This document shows, piece by piece, positions 52,765 to 63,208 of a stretch of DNA of 64,000 nt. The position numbers and the translations under genes were made by a program. The number at the start of each line of letters is the position of its first letter. The stretch's first letter is position 1. The stretch is from Erythrobacter sp. 3-20A1M (GTDB lineage Bacteria > Pseudomonadota > Alphaproteobacteria > Sphingomonadales > Sphingomonadaceae). The stretch lies in assembly GCF_018636735.1 (NCBI RefSeq), contig NZ_CP045200.1, forward strand, positions 1,860,001 through 1,924,000, written 5' to 3'. The notes beneath the pieces were generated by a model. The model saw only the letters and a program-made list of their open reading frames with translations. It did not search any database and was not told the origin of the DNA.

Positions 52765-53892
52765 TCAGTCTCTGGCCGCGTTGCGGATCGAATCGAGTTC
52801 GTCTCTGGCGCCGCGGGTATCAACGCTGGCGACAACGGACATGCCCGGCACCAGCAGACGCAGGACTTCGGAAGAAGCCTGAATGGATATGCGGACCGGG
52901 ACGCGCTGAACGATCTTGGTGAAATTGCCCGTCGCGTTTTGCGGAGGCAGGATCGAGAATTCCGCCCCGGTCCCGGGGGCGATGCTTTCCACTCTCCCCG
53001 ATAACTCGAGATCGGGCAGCGCGTCGATTTCCAGGGTGACGGGTTGCCCGGGGCGGACGAGGCCGAGCTGCGTTTCCTTAAAATTCGCCGTCACATAAAG
53101 ACGGTCGGTGGGAACCACGCTCATCAGGCGCTGGCCGGGCTGGACAAATTGTCCGGGCCGGACCGTGAGGTCACCCACCCGCCCGGAAATGCTCGCCCTG
53201 AGCGTGGTCGACGACAGGTTCAGGCGGGCCGCCTCAAGCTGCGCACGAGCTGCGTTGGCTTGCGAATTGGCCTGGTCTATCTGTTCGCCCAGCGTGCCTT
53301 GCCGCCGCTGTGCAGCCGTGAGCGCGGCGCGCGCCGCCGCGACCTGGGCTTGCGCTTCTCTGGCCTGGGCCTGCAGCTGGTCGAGCCTTTCGCGCGGCTC
53401 CGCTCCGGAAGCGGCAAGGGGGCGATAACGCGCAACCTGCTCCGCAGCCAGACCGGCCTGCGCAGATGCCGCGGCAAGTTGGGCACGGGCCTGCTCGATA
53501 GCCGCATCCTGCTCTCGCTGTTGTGCGCGAACCGTATCAGCTCCGGCGAGCGACGCCGCGATCTGGGCTTCGACCTGGCTGGTCTGGGCGCGATAATCCC
53601 GCACGTCCAGCTGCACAAGTGCATCGCCCGACGCAACCGTTTGATTCTCGGTCACCAGTACGCGCTCGACATAGCCGGCAATTTTGGGGGAGATGATGAC
53701 GCTGTCGGCGGCGATATAAGCGTTGTCGGTGGACTGCTGGAATCGGCCGTACGTCTGATGATTGTAATACCAGTAGCCCCCGGCGAGCAGGACCAGAATG
53801 ACGGCGATCAGCAGACCAAGCCGGACCCGCGGACTGGACAACCCCTTCGGACGTTCGCCTTGATCGCTATCGCCTGCTGTCTCGTCCGCCAT
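52765..53892 (-). CDS. HlyD family periplasmic adaptor (EmrA-like)
   Basis: A membrane-fusion protein of 375 residues. One helix (LGLLIAVILVLLAGGYWYY) anchors it; the lipoyl-like half is IAADSVIISPKIAGYVERVL. A long coiled coil rich in Ala, Arg and Gln follows (residues about 100-210), and the beta-barrel part contains VRPGQFVQPGQRLMSVVP and ANFKETQLGLVRPGQPVTL. The ATG at 53892 follows GAGGAGCG; another start seven codons earlier is less likely. First gene of the pump operon. Confidence 0.93.
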   Translation of the reverse strand: MADETAGDSDQGERPKGLSSPRVRLGLLIAVILVLLAGGYWYYNHQTYGRFQQSTDNAYIAADSVIISPKIAGYVERVLVTENQTVASGDALVQLDVRDYRAQTSQVEAQIAASLAGADTVRAQQREQDAAIEQARAQLAAASAQAGLAAEQVARYRPLAASGAEPRERLDQLQAQAREAQAQVAAARAALTAAQRRQGTLGEQIDQANSQANAARAQLEAARLNLSSTTLRASISGRVGDLTVRPGQFVQPGQRLMSVVPTDRLYVTANFKETQLGLVRPGQPVTLEIDALPDLELSGRVESIAPGTGAEFSILPPQNATGNFTKIVQRVPVRISIQASSEVLRLLVPGMSVVASVDTRGARDELDSIRNAARD

Positions 53893-53951
53893 GGTAATTT
53901 CGCTCCTCGCCATCGTTTGGCCCGTTGCACGAGCGATATAGCGGTCAAAAT

Positions 53952-53977
53952 AAAATACGAAAGTCCTTTACTATTTT
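53952..53977. promoter_or_regulatory. Candidate MarR operator
   Basis: A 26-base palindrome, AAAATAcgAAAG-tc-CTTTacTATTTT, with 20 of 26 positions symmetric. It lies 60 bases from the adaptor start and 24 bases from the MarR start, in the only intergenic space between the two divergent units. This is a typical place for autoregulation and repression of the pump. Confidence 0.65.
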
Positions 53978-54000
53978 TTCCTGATCGATAGGACCCACTC

Positions 54001-54471
54001 ATGACGGAAGACGAGGACACTCTCGCACTCGACAATGTCATCACCGACGATGATCGAGCGATCTTCATGATGGACGAGATCAGTCGCGCCGCGCGCAAGG
54101 CATTCGATGACCGGGCACAGCCGCTTGGCCTCAATCGTACGCAGTGGCGTGTGCTGGCGCAGCTCATCAAAGATCCTGCCCTGAACCAGACCGACATCGC
54201 CAGGCGCCTCGAACTCGAATCCGCCACCATTGGCTTGGCGGTCACCGCCTTGACCCAGAAAGGCTTTATCGAGCGCCGCCGTGACCCGGCGGACGGGCGG
54301 TCTTGGAGTCTCGGCCTGACGAGACGGGTTGAGGAAATACTCCCTGACCTCAGACGGGCCGCAGACGCGACCCACCTGCGAATATGGAGCGGAATGACGC
54401 CGCAACAGAAGAGTACTTTGCATTCGCTTTTGGAGATGGTCAGCGAAAACGTACGGCGGGATGCTCTCTGA
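54001..54471 (+). CDS. MarR family transcriptional regulator
   Basis: A 156-residue winged-helix repressor. RTQWRVLAQLIKDPALNQTD, then IARRLELESATIGLAVTALT and GFIERRRDPADGRSWSLGLT show the helix-turn-helix and the wing with the DxR motif. MarR regulators usually release DNA when a phenolic or lipophilic compound binds. It is divergent from the efflux operon, and likely controls both directions. Its stop overlaps the next start (TGATG). Confidence 0.92.
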   Translation: MTEDEDTLALDNVITDDDRAIFMMDEISRAARKAFDDRAQPLGLNRTQWRVLAQLIKDPALNQTDIARRLELESATIGLAVTALTQKGFIERRRDPADGRSWSLGLTRRVEEILPDLRRAADATHLRIWSGMTPQQKSTLHSLLEMVSENVRRDAL

Positions 54472-56066
54472 TGGCAGACATGCCGCCTTCGCGCATGAGT
54501 GACCGGAAGCGGCTTGCGCAGGTCATAGCAATTCTCGGCCGTCACGGGCTGGGCGGCATCGTGTCCGCGTTGGGATCCGGCCGATCTCAAACCAATGCAC
54601 ATCCGACGCGCCCGGAAGCCCTGGTCGAGGCACTGCGCGAACTGGGACCAGTCGCGACCAAGCTTGGCCAGATCCTCGCGATGCGAAGCGATCTCTTGGG
54701 GCCGGATTGGACGGCAGCGCTATCGCAGCTGCACGATCGCGTTCCGGGTGTACCGTTCGAGCGTGTCGAGGCTCCGCTCACCCATGCTCTCGGGGAAGAC
54801 TCCGGCCAGTATTTTCGTGAGCTGGATCGGGAGCCGATCGCGGCGGGCTCTATAGCGCAGGTGCACGCAGGAATACGGAGCGACGGCGTACCGGTCATCG
54901 TCAAGATCCGGCGACCGGGAATCGAAAGTGTCGTGGATGCCGACATGCGTTTACTGCGGCGCATTGCCCGATTGGCACAACGCGCCAGTCCCCTTGTCGA
55001 AAGACAGAGGCCCGATGAGCTGTTGCGGTTCTTCGCCGAAAGCCTCGATCGTGAGATGGATCTGGGCGCTGAAGCACGCGCGAGTGCGGAGATCGGCAGC
55101 TATCTTGCACGGTTCGGGATCGAGACAGCCCACTTCGACAACGAGGTGAGCGGGCGCAGTCTCAATGTCCAGGAGCGGGTCGACGCGATCCCGGCGACCG
55201 ACTTGGCCACACTGAGGGACGCCGGCGTGGATTTTACGTCCGTCGCGCGCGGCTATTCACGCGCGGTGCTGAGCATGATAATCTTCAACGGTCGCTTCCA
55301 CGCCGATCCGCATCCGGGCAATGTGCTGATCCGCCCCGACGGGACCTTGGTGTTCATCGACTTTGGCGCGGTAGGCACTCTGCTGCCAGAGCGGCGGGAC
55401 GAACTGGTGCGCCTGTCACTGGCGATCGCCGGAGAAGATATCGACGATCTGGTCGATGTTCTCCTTCAGTGGGCAGGCAATCCGGCGGTCGATCGTGAGG
55501 CGCTGAAGGCATCGCTTAATCAATTGGTCGGCAAGTTTCGCAACACGCTTCTCGACCAGATCGACCTGTCTGGCATTTTCGCCGATGTATTCGATCTTCT
55601 GCGGACTTACCAACTGGCCCTACCCGGCGACCTCGCCTTGATGCTGCGCACGCTGCTCACCGCCGAGGGGTTCGTACGCCGTCTTGACCCGCGCTTCGAC
55701 ATAACGTCCGAACTTGCTCCGATCGGCAAACAACTGCTGATGGAGCGCGCCAGCCTGGCAAACCTGCGCGGAAATGCCCGGCGGACAGCATCGACGCTGA
55801 TACGCGCGCTTCTCGGCACCCCGGAGATCGTCGAGAACCTGGCGTCGATCGCTCGCCGCGGACAGCTGCCGATCCGGTTGGATCCTCAGGATCTTGCGCG
55901 ACTGGAAAGGCCGTCAGGTGCGGCGCCCATGCGTTCCAGCGACCTGATTGCGGCAGCGCTCATCGTATCGGCAGCTATCCTGGCAGACCTATCGATAATT
56001 GCAGCCATTGGCTGTGCCTTGGCGGCGCTGACATTCTTTTTTCTTGCCCGGAGGCCGCGCTCGTGA
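54471..56066 (+). CDS. ABC1/AarF (UbiB-like) atypical kinase
   Basis: A 531-residue protein of the UbiB family, which supports ubiquinone or other isoprenoid lipid handling. The KxGQ motif is VATKLGQILAMRSDLLGPDW. GSIAQVHAG is the unusual alanine-rich loop, VIVKIRRPGIESVV holds the ATP-binding lysine, and FHADPHPGNVLIRPDGTLVF and IDFGAVG are the catalytic and metal loops. Two C-terminal hydrophobic segments anchor it (AALIVSAAILADLSIIAAIG). It is not next to ubiG or ubiE here and is coupled to MarR and a hydrolase gene. Confidence 0.9.
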   Translation: MADMPPSRMSDRKRLAQVIAILGRHGLGGIVSALGSGRSQTNAHPTRPEALVEALRELGPVATKLGQILAMRSDLLGPDWTAALSQLHDRVPGVPFERVEAPLTHALGEDSGQYFRELDREPIAAGSIAQVHAGIRSDGVPVIVKIRRPGIESVVDADMRLLRRIARLAQRASPLVERQRPDELLRFFAESLDREMDLGAEARASAEIGSYLARFGIETAHFDNEVSGRSLNVQERVDAIPATDLATLRDAGVDFTSVARGYSRAVLSMIIFNGRFHADPHPGNVLIRPDGTLVFIDFGAVGTLLPERRDELVRLSLAIAGEDIDDLVDVLLQWAGNPAVDREALKASLNQLVGKFRNTLLDQIDLSGIFADVFDLLRTYQLALPGDLALMLRTLLTAEGFVRRLDPRFDITSELAPIGKQLLMERASLANLRGNARRTASTLIRALLGTPEIVENLASIARRGQLPIRLDPQDLARLERPSGAAPMRSSDLIAAALIVSAAILADLSIIAAIGCALAALTFFFLARRPRS

Positions 56067-56938
56067 ACGAGGATCGCCTGTTGCTTCCTGGTGCCGACGG
56101 CCTGACGCTTGTCGCAAGTACATTCGGACCGGCTGACGGTTTCCCTGTGCTTCTGGCTCATGGAGGCGGACAGACACGGCGCGCCTGGAGAAAGGTCGGC
56201 ACTCGCCTGGGCCGGGCCGGATACCGAGCGATTGCCCTCGATCTCAGAGGGCATGGCGAAAGTCCATGGTCCCCGACCGGCGCTTATGATGTGCACGATT
56301 TCGGCCGGGATCTCGTTGCAGTTGCGCAGAGTTTCGAGCGCAATCCGGCGCTGATCGGTGCGTCGCTGGGAGGATTGGCGGGCCTTGTGGCCGAGGGCAC
56401 GATCGCGCCCGGCACGTTCGCCTCGCTAACCCTCGTAGACATTACGCCGCAAATGGAAGCGAACGGGGTCGCGCGGGTCCTCGGCTTCATGGCGCAGCAC
56501 GCCCGAGAAGGGTTCGAATCGCCCGAGCACGCTTCCGCTTCAATCGCAGCATATCTGCCGCACCGCGAGAGACGGCAAAGTTCCTCGGGATTGAAGAGTT
56601 ACCTTCGAAAGGCACGGGACGGGCGGTATTATTGGCACTGGGATCCGGCATTCGTCGAGAACGTTACGCGCCGACGCACCATTACCGACGACGTTTCCGC
56701 CGGGTCGACCGAGCTTGTTCAGGCTGCGTCGGCGCTGTCGCTCCCGGTCCATCTCGTGCGCGGTGGATCTAGCGACCTTGTTTCTCCCGAAGGCGCCGCT
56801 GAATTCCGGAAACTGGTTCCCCATGCAAAATTCAGCGATATCGCTGGTGCGTCGCATATGGTCGCGGGCGACGAGAACGATGCGTTCGGCGACGCAGTAC
56901 AGCGTTTCCTGGTCGAAACTCACCCTGTAAAACTGTGA
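56063..56938 (+). CDS. Alpha/beta hydrolase
   Basis: A 291-residue cytosolic alpha/beta hydrolase. The oxyanion-side motif is VLLAHGGGQTRRAW, the nucleophile Ser101 is in IGASLGGLAG, and the histidine is in DIAGASHMVAGDEN. The style resembles peroxidase/lactonase or carboxylesterase relatives, and the substrate is unknown. The GTG at 56063 overlaps the upstream stop by four bases, so it belongs to the MarR-UbiB operon. Confidence 0.88.
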   Translation: MNEDRLLLPGADGLTLVASTFGPADGFPVLLAHGGGQTRRAWRKVGTRLGRAGYRAIALDLRGHGESPWSPTGAYDVHDFGRDLVAVAQSFERNPALIGASLGGLAGLVAEGTIAPGTFASLTLVDITPQMEANGVARVLGFMAQHAREGFESPEHASASIAAYLPHRERRQSSSGLKSYLRKARDGRYYWHWDPAFVENVTRRRTITDDVSAGSTELVQAASALSLPVHLVRGGSSDLVSPEGAAEFRKLVPHAKFSDIAGASHMVAGDENDAFGDAVQRFLVETHPVKL

Positions 56939-57067
56939 CCCTAATGATTGCGCCACAAGGCCAACCTCGGTCAGGTACTGTGGCGGACACCCTAGGAGCA
57001 CGCGGGGCGCGAACTTTCAATGTTTCGGCACCTCTGCCGGACGGAAAAATCCCTGTTTGCGTGCAAG

Positions 57068-58012
57068 ATGGAAACTAACGCAAACTTTTCCTTAGTGGGG
57101 TGGATCGTTGGCATTCTGATGCTTGCCACCATCGCTTTTGCGGTGTGGCTTCTCGATCCCACGCCCAATCAGGAAACATATCTCGTCAGGTTTGATCGCT
57201 CCGTGGAAGGCCTTCAGCCGGGGTCGACCGTAACATTGTCGGGTGTTCCTGTGGGTCGGGTAACATCGGTCCGCCTGGCGGAAAATGGACCGGGAAACGT
57301 TCTCGTTGTGCTGACTCTCGATCCTGATGCAGCGAAAGTTGACGGCCTTGAAGCGACAATCAGTACCAACCTGATAACCGGCGAGGCCGCGCTGGTGCTC
57401 GAGGGTCGAAGGGGCCGTCAAGGCATATACGCCGACAATTCAGGAAGGAAGATCATCCCGGCCTCGGACGGAACCGGACTTTTTGGGGGGAATGCGACCG
57501 CTACCGTCGAGAGCGTGGCAAACAGTGTCCGCGCTTTGAACGAAGGACTGGAACCAGAAAAGCAGCGGGCGATCACCTCGGATCTTGCCCGGCTTCGAGT
57601 CACGACGGCCGATCTGGCATCGGACGCGGAAGGATGGGACGAAGATTTGGCCTCAACAAAAGGAAGACTGTCGGACTTGCGGCAACGGGTCGGTGGATGG
57701 GGAAATGATCTTCGAGACGCAGATCGCCGAATTTCCGACGGAAGCGCTTCCACCAGCGCGCGAAGACGTCTTCGCCAATTCCGCGAAGGGGTACAGAACG
57801 CTGAGAATAAGCTTTCCCAGGCAAAGAGCGGCATTCCGGCGATCGAAAATTCTCTGATCGAAGGGGAAGCGGTCTTTCGCGGACTCAGTCGCGACCTCGG
57901 GCCTGTCAGAGAGAAAATCGAAGATGTCGAGGTCAGGGGAATGACATCAGATCCTCCTCTCCCAGACTATCGGGCTGGGAGAAGAGACGCTGGAGCGAAT
58001 TCCGAACATTAA
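57068..58012 (+). CDS. MlaD/MCE family lipid-transport protein
   Basis: A 314-residue membrane-anchored protein. It begins METNANFSLVGWIVGILMLA, the usual MlaD-type start with one helix, then the MCE domain (SVEGLQPGSTVTLSGVPVGR, TISTNLITGEAALVLEG). The C-terminal 170 residues are a predicted coiled coil with many charged residues. MCE proteins carry phospholipids between membranes. Permease and ATPase partners are absent nearby, so they would have to come from elsewhere. The ATG at 57068 was preferred to 57020, since homology begins there. Confidence 0.85.
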   Translation: METNANFSLVGWIVGILMLATIAFAVWLLDPTPNQETYLVRFDRSVEGLQPGSTVTLSGVPVGRVTSVRLAENGPGNVLVVLTLDPDAAKVDGLEATISTNLITGEAALVLEGRRGRQGIYADNSGRKIIPASDGTGLFGGNATATVESVANSVRALNEGLEPEKQRAITSDLARLRVTTADLASDAEGWDEDLASTKGRLSDLRQRVGGWGNDLRDADRRISDGSASTSARRRLRQFREGVQNAENKLSQAKSGIPAIENSLIEGEAVFRGLSRDLGPVREKIEDVEVRGMTSDPPLPDYRAGRRDAGANSEH

Positions 58013-58459
58013 AAGTGAGCCTAACGAACGACGGCTCTCGGAGAGAGAGCACAGCCCGTTGAATGGCGGAAAGGAGGGCGCTTAGCGGACATCAATCTTG
58101 GCTGGTTTCCCGGGCGCAAAAATGCATTCTAGAGTCCCCAAAAAGGCATCGAACCAATGCATTAGACGGCATTTGCGGGCCTTTTGCGGGCTCTTCGCAC
58201 AAACCGAATTACCTAAACATCTGAAAAAAGGTAAAAAATGAGACCGAATGTGATGCCTCTTCTGGCACCATTCTATGAGATCGCCGGAAAGGTGATTCTC
58301 AACCTCGGCATCGAAAAGCTCGGATACTGGTCGGCTCGTCGGACGGGCGCGTCTCTGCGAAGAGTCGTTCGCGTGGGCTGGCCGATAGCGGCGCAATCGA
58401 CTCTCTTCGAGATTATCGATCGCGCCGCAGGCGTTTCTGATGGTGTCGGACCGCGCCGC
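58013..58459. other. Intergenic region at the edge of the accessory block
   Basis: About 450 bases with lower GC in its middle and A-rich tracts (58200-58240). A plus-strand frame from 58238 has an A-rich leader and starts MRPNVMPLLAPFYEIAGKVI, but soon runs antisense into the SDR gene. I see no supported gene, tRNA or repeat of the att core here. Confidence 0.4.
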
Positions 58460-59254
58460 CTACCTCTCCGGCTTGGCAAGGCGGCGGTGCATCTGGGCGA
58501 CCAGTTCGTCCGGCAGGATACCGGCAAACACGTCCTGCACCTTGTTCATGAAGCCGCTGACTTCCTGCGTTTCGCCCTTCAGCAGCGCGTCGTATCCGTC
58601 GCGCGCGACCTTGGCCGGATCGGCCTTGCTGTCGGACTGGCCCGCAGCGGTATCTTCCATTCCGGCCCGGTCGAAGAACTCGGTGTCGGTGACGCCGGGC
58701 ATGAGGCAGGATACGACCACCTGCGTGCCCTTGAGCTCGTTCGCGAGCCCGACGCAGAAATCGTTCACGAACGCCTTGGTCGAATTGTAGACCAGCTGAT
58801 ACGCACCGGGCATATCCCCGGCGATCGAGCCGGTGACGAGAATCCGGCCCGCATCGCGCAGGACCATCTGCGCGCCGATCTTGTGCACGAGCGAGACGGT
58901 GCCCTTCACATTCGTATCGATGACATGGGCGATCTCGTTCCATTCCTGTTCGAAGAAGGCATGGCCCAGCCCGTGTCCGGCATTGGCGATCAGCGTATCG
59001 ACCTGCCGCTCGCCCACCGTTCCAGCGACGGTATCGATCCCGTGCTTGGTCCCGAGGTCCACTTCGAGCGTTTCGACCGAAGCCGCGCCGCACGCTTCCA
59101 CCGCGCTCCTAGCCGTCGAAAGGTCGCGATCGGCGACCAGCAACAGGTTGCATCCGTCGGCTGCTGCCAGCTTGGCGAGTTCGAGACCGATCCCGCTCGA
59201 TGCACCGGTGACGATGCAGAAGCCGGAGAGTTTGTCGATCGGGTTCTTGCTCAT
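58460..59254 (-). CDS. SDR family oxidoreductase
   Basis: A classical short-chain dehydrogenase of 264 residues. The cofactor motif is [19 protein letters not shown], then LIANAGHG, the serine in [13 protein letters not shown], and the YNSTK active-site tyrosine and lysine ([13 protein letters not shown]). An aspartate near the second strand (VADRD) suggests NAD preference. The substrate is unknown. Its ATG overlaps the alcohol dehydrogenase stop by four bases; it is last in the katE operon. Confidence 0.9.
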   Translation of the reverse strand: MSKNPIDKLSGFCIVTGASSGIGLELAKLAAADGCNLLLVADRDLSTARSAVEACGAASVETLEVDLGTKHGIDTVAGTVGERQVDTLIANAGHGLGHAFFEQEWNEIAHVIDTNVKGTVSLVHKIGAQMVLRDAGRILVTGSIAGDMPGAYQLVYNSTKAFVNDFCVGLANELKGTQVVVSCLMPGVTDTEFFDRAGMEDTAAGQSDSKADPAKVARDGYDALLKGETQEVSGFMNKVQDVFAGILPDELVAQMHRRLAKPER

Positions 59255-60447
59255 GCTGCCTTCTCCTGCATATCCTGGCCTGGCTTGAGGACCACCTTGG
59301 TCCATTCGTCCTGTTCGTCGTGGAAACACTTGTACCCGCGCGCCGCGTCTTCGAGCGGAAGGCGGTGCGAGATGAGGAAGGTGGTATCGAGAGTGCCGTC
59401 CTCGATCTTCTCCAGCAGCGGCTTGGTATAGCGCTGGACGTGCGTCTGTCCCGCGCGCACCTGCAACGCCTTTTCCATCATCGCGCCCAGCGGGAACTTG
59501 TCCGCCATGCCGCCATAGACGCCGGGGATCGACACGCGCCCGCCGGGACGCACCGCGAGCAGTGCCTGGCGCAGCGCCGCCGCCCGGTCGGCACCGATAC
59601 CGATGGTCTGCTTCGCATAATCGAGGATGTTGTCCGGCGCGAAGCCATGCGCCTCCATCCCGACCGCGTCGATCACGGCATCGACGCCGATCCCGCCGGA
59701 CATTTCCATCAGCGCCTCGCGCACGTCGGTCTTGCGGAAATCGATCACTTCCGCGCCCATCTGCTTCGCGAGTGCGAGCCGGTTGGGGTAGTGATCGATC
59801 GCAATCACCTTGCCCGCGCCCATGACAATGGCGGATTGCACCGCGAACAGGCCCACCGGGCCGCAGCCCCACACCGCCACGGTATCGTCGGGCTGAATTT
59901 CGGCGTTCTCCGCCCCCATCCATCCGGTCGGGAGGATGTCGGACAGGAACAGGACCTTGTCGTCCTCCAGATGGTCGGGGATCACGATCGGCCCGACATC
60001 GGAAAACGGCACGCGGACATATTCCGCCTGTCCGCCCGAATACCCGCCGGTCAGGTGAGAGTACCCGAACAGCCCGGCCATGGGATGGCCGTAGAGCGTG
60101 GCGGACATGTCCTGCTTCTCCACCGGGTTGGAGTTCTCGCAGCAGGAATATTGCTGGATCTTGCAGTGAAAGCAGCCGCCGCAGCTGATCGTGAAGGGAA
60201 CGACGACGCGCTGCCCCTTCTTCAACGTACTGTCCTTGCCCGTCTCGACCACCTCGCCCATGAATTCATGGCCCAGGACATCGCCGGCCTGCACGCCGGG
60301 AATCACTCCGTCGTAAAGATGGAGGTCGCTGCCGCAGATCGCGGTCGAGGTGATTTTCAGGATCGCGTCGCGCGGGTTGATGATTTCAGGATCGTCGACG
60401 GTATCGACGCGCACATCGTGGGTGCCGTGCCAGGTAAGGGCTCTCAT
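59251..60447 (-). CDS. Zinc-dependent alcohol dehydrogenase
   Basis: A medium-chain dehydrogenase of 398 residues. The catalytic zinc ligands are in [12 protein letters not shown] and [12 protein letters not shown]; the structural zinc site is [20 protein letters not shown]. The cofactor fold is [20 protein letters not shown]. The long insertion and overall pattern resemble the formaldehyde dismutase/glutathione-independent formaldehyde dehydrogenase group, so a role in aldehyde detoxification is plausible (inference). Its start overlaps the upstream stop (TGATG). Confidence 0.9.
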   Translation of the reverse strand: MRALTWHGTHDVRVDTVDDPEIINPRDAILKITSTAICGSDLHLYDGVIPGVQAGDVLGHEFMGEVVETGKDSTLKKGQRVVVPFTISCGGCFHCKIQQYSCCENSNPVEKQDMSATLYGHPMAGLFGYSHLTGGYSGGQAEYVRVPFSDVGPIVIPDHLEDDKVLFLSDILPTGWMGAENAEIQPDDTVAVWGCGPVGLFAVQSAIVMGAGKVIAIDHYPNRLALAKQMGAEVIDFRKTDVREALMEMSGGIGVDAVIDAVGMEAHGFAPDNILDYAKQTIGIGADRAAALRQALLAVRPGGRVSIPGVYGGMADKFPLGAMMEKALQVRAGQTHVQRYTKPLLEKIEDGTLDTTFLISHRLPLEDAARGYKCFHDEQDEWTKVVLKPGQDMQEKAA

Positions 60448-61094
60448 CAGTTCTTCTCCTGTTGCTTCGCCGCCCGGGTGTTATCCCGACGGTGCGCCGA
60501 AGTGGCGATTTCGCCCGTTTCCATCAGCATCTTGAATCGCTTGAGATCATGGCGCGCCTGTACCTCCGGTTCGCGCAGGAACAGCTTGGCGGCGAGCCGC
60601 CCGAGTTCGCCCATCGGCGGATCATACTCGATCACCAGCGAGACGCGCGTTCCGCGATCGCCCGGAGCGTCCGCGAATTCGACAAAGCCGGTGGTATCGA
60701 TGTCCGATCCCTCGACCGAGCGCCACGCGATGCGTTTGCCCGGTTGATCGTCGGCAATCTCCGTTTTCAGATCGACGGTCGTGCCCGCGGGCGCCTTTAT
60801 GGTCCAGATGTGGTGATCGCCCTCGGCGCGGATCCGTTCGACGTTTTCCATCACCTGGGGCAGGTTCTGGAAATCCTTCCAAAAACGGTAGAGCTCGTCG
60901 CGCGGTTTCCCGATCGTCACGGTGCGACCCACCAGTGCGTTCTCCGCCCCGGACTGCCTGCGCGTGCGCCGGGGCGCATCGTCTCCACCGCCGGAGCGGC
61001 GCTGCGCCAGCAATGCGCCCAGGGCGACACCCCCGACGGTCAGGCCCACCCCGGCCAGGGTACCGGCAATTCCGGATTTTGCGTGTCGTGTCAT
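60447..61094 (-). CDS. SRPBCC (polyketide cyclase-like) membrane-anchored protein
   Basis: A 215-residue protein. A hydrophobic N-terminus ([20 protein letters not shown]) is followed by a basic linker and an SRPBCC/START-like domain: [20 protein letters not shown] then [10 protein letters not shown] is the usual opening, and [20 protein letters not shown] follows. Such proteins are frequent in stress clusters of alphaproteobacteria, with no known ligand. The ATG at 61094 follows AAGGAACATGCC. It lies 26 bases after katE. Confidence 0.85.
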   Translation of the reverse strand: MTRHAKSGIAGTLAGVGLTVGGVALGALLAQRRSGGGDDAPRRTRRQSGAENALVGRTVTIGKPRDELYRFWKDFQNLPQVMENVERIRAEGDHHIWTIKAPAGTTVDLKTEIADDQPGKRIAWRSVEGSDIDTTGFVEFADAPGDRGTRVSLVIEYDPPMGELGRLAAKLFLREPEVQARHDLKRFKMLMETGEIATSAHRRDNTRAAKQQEKN

Positions 61095-61120
61095 GGCATG
61101 TTCCTTTCGAGCTTTGCGCC

Positions 61121-63208
61121 TCAATCCTGCTTCACGCTCTCGCGGTCCCAGAAACGCAGCGCGCCGCATTTCTCGATGAAGTCCTTCGCCGCGGAAGCGC
61201 CACCCGACACATCGACGAAGCCGTCGTCCATCCAGTTCCAGACGCCGGCGGTTTCGAACAGCGGCTGCACCGCCGGGACGTAGGCGACGAATTTCGCATG
61301 GGCGAAGGCGTCGTTGACGAAGTCGATGCTGGGCTTGTCGGTATTGTACCGCTTGGCGGAATCCTCGCTCATCACCACCGCGACCGCGTCGTATGCGACG
61401 GACGGCCCGCCATCGATCTTCTCGTCGGCCTTCATCATCTTGCCATCGGACAGCTTGGCCCCCGAGACGTGCGGAGCGATGATTTCCGCCATCGCGCCCG
61501 CTCCCTCGGCCGCGTCCTTCAGCGCCGCCACCACACCGGCGTCGGCGCCTTCGGCGATGTAAATGCCCAGCTTGCGGCCCTTGAACCCGTCGGGCCCGTT
61601 CTTGATGATCGACAGGGCCGGGCTTTCGGGCAGGTCCATAATCGTCTCGCGCGCGGCCGGGACCTTGTCCGGCATCTCGGTCAGGCCGAGACCGTCGGCC
61701 ACCTCCTTCGCCAGACCTTCGTCGATCCGCAGGAGGTGACCCACCATGCGCTCGCGAATGTCCGCCCGTTCCACCTTGGACAGTTCGAAGGTGAGCGCAT
61801 TCGCCATATGCGTCTGCTCGACCGGGGTTTGCGAGACATAGAACTGGCGCGCCTGGCTATAATGGTCGGCAAAGGTTTCGGAACGCGTGCGCACCTTCGG
61901 CCCGGTTACCGGTGCCTCGTAGCTGGTAAAGCCGTTCATCGGGCAGGCGCGCGGACCGCGATCCTCTCCCGTGCCATCACCCCAGGAATTGGGCTCGTAA
62001 TTGGCGCGGCCCTTGGGATTGGTCATCGCCATGTGCCCATCCTGCTGGAAATGGCGAACGGGGCACTTGGGCGCATTAATCGGGATATGCGTGAAGTTCG
62101 GCCCGCCCAGGCGCTTGAGCTGCGTATCCAGATACGAGAAGTTGCGCCCCTGCAGCAGCGGATCGTCGGTGAAGTCGATGCCGGGCACGATGTTCTGGGT
62201 GCAGAAGGCCACCTGCTCCGTTTCGGCGAAGAAGTTGTCGACATTGGCGTCGAGCGTCAGCGTCCCGATGATCTCCACCGGGACCTGCTCTTCGGGAATG
62301 ATCTTGGTCGCGTCGAGGACGTCGAATTCGAACTGGTCGGCGAAATCCTCGTCGAAGGTCTGGATGCCCAAATCCCATTGCGGGAAGTCGCCGGCGTCGA
62401 TCGCGTCCCACATGTCGCGGCGGTGGAAGTCGGGATCCGCGCCGTTGATCTTCAGCGCCTCGTTCCAGACCACCGACTGCATCCCGAGACTGGGCTTCCA
62501 GTGAAACTTCACGAAGGTCGCCTTGGACTTCTCGTTCACAAGTTTGAACGTGTGGACCCCGAAACCCTCCATGAAGCGAAAGGAGCGCGGGATCGTGCGG
62601 TCGGACATGATCCACATGATCATGTTCATCGATTCCGGCGTAAGGCTCACGAAATCCCAGAAATTGTCATGTGCCGTCTGGGCCTGCGGAAAACCGCGGT
62701 CTGGAGCGGGTTTGGCGGCATGAATGAGGTCGGGAAACTTGATCGCGTCCTGGATGAAGAACACGGGGATGTTGTTGCCGACGAGATCCCAGTTTCCTTC
62801 CTTGGTATAGAACTTCGTGGCGAAGCCGCGCACATCGCGCGCGAGATCGGGAGAGCCCTTGTTACCCGCGACGGTGGAGAAACGGGTGAATGTCGGCGTC
62901 TTCTCACCCACCTCGTTGAAGATCGCCGCGCGCGAAAATTGCGGGATTGCTTTCTTCAACTCGAAGTGGCCGTGTACGCCATAGCCGCGCGCATGCACCA
63001 CCCGTTCGGGAATCCGTTCGTGATCGAAGTGGAAAATCTTCTCGCGCGCGATGTGATCTTCGAGGAGCTGCGGGCCGCGAGGACCGGCGGTGAGCCAGTT
63101 CTGGTCGTCCGCGATCGGCGCGCCTTGCGCCGTCGTCATGATGTCGTCGTCACCCTTGGGCTTCTGGTGGTTGGCTCCGCCTTCGGATAGTTCAAATTCT
63201 TTCGCCAT
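61121..63208 (-). CDS. katE: Large-subunit monofunctional catalase (clade 2)
   Basis: Breaks down hydrogen peroxide. The 695 residues are those of a large HPII-type catalase. The active site is [15 protein letters not shown] with His72, [10 protein letters not shown] holds the distal asparagine, and [14 protein letters not shown] carries the haem-ligand tyrosine. The C-terminal 150 residues form the flavodoxin/DJ-1-like domain ([20 protein letters not shown]). Likely first gene of the katE-SRPBCC-dehydrogenase-SDR operon; its promoter must lie in 63209-63556. Confidence 0.96.
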   Translation of the reverse strand: MAKEFELSEGGANHQKPKGDDDIMTTAQGAPIADDQNWLTAGPRGPQLLEDHIAREKIFHFDHERIPERVVHARGYGVHGHFELKKAIPQFSRAAIFNEVGEKTPTFTRFSTVAGNKGSPDLARDVRGFATKFYTKEGNWDLVGNNIPVFFIQDAIKFPDLIHAAKPAPDRGFPQAQTAHDNFWDFVSLTPESMNMIMWIMSDRTIPRSFRFMEGFGVHTFKLVNEKSKATFVKFHWKPSLGMQSVVWNEALKINGADPDFHRRDMWDAIDAGDFPQWDLGIQTFDEDFADQFEFDVLDATKIIPEEQVPVEIIGTLTLDANVDNFFAETEQVAFCTQNIVPGIDFTDDPLLQGRNFSYLDTQLKRLGGPNFTHIPINAPKCPVRHFQQDGHMAMTNPKGRANYEPNSWGDGTGEDRGPRACPMNGFTSYEAPVTGPKVRTRSETFADHYSQARQFYVSQTPVEQTHMANALTFELSKVERADIRERMVGHLLRIDEGLAKEVADGLGLTEMPDKVPAARETIMDLPESPALSIIKNGPDGFKGRKLGIYIAEGADAGVVAALKDAAEGAGAMAEIIAPHVSGAKLSDGKMMKADEKIDGGPSVAYDAVAVVMSEDSAKRYNTDKPSIDFVNDAFAHAKFVAYVPAVQPLFETAGVWNWMDDGFVDVSGGASAAKDFIEKCGALRFWDRESVKQD

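Noticed and set aside
58082-58459. Small frames in the intergenic region (minus from 58396, plus from 58238)
   Set aside because: Neither has a recognisable domain. The plus frame runs antisense into the SDR gene and the minus one overlaps it head-on with skewed composition.
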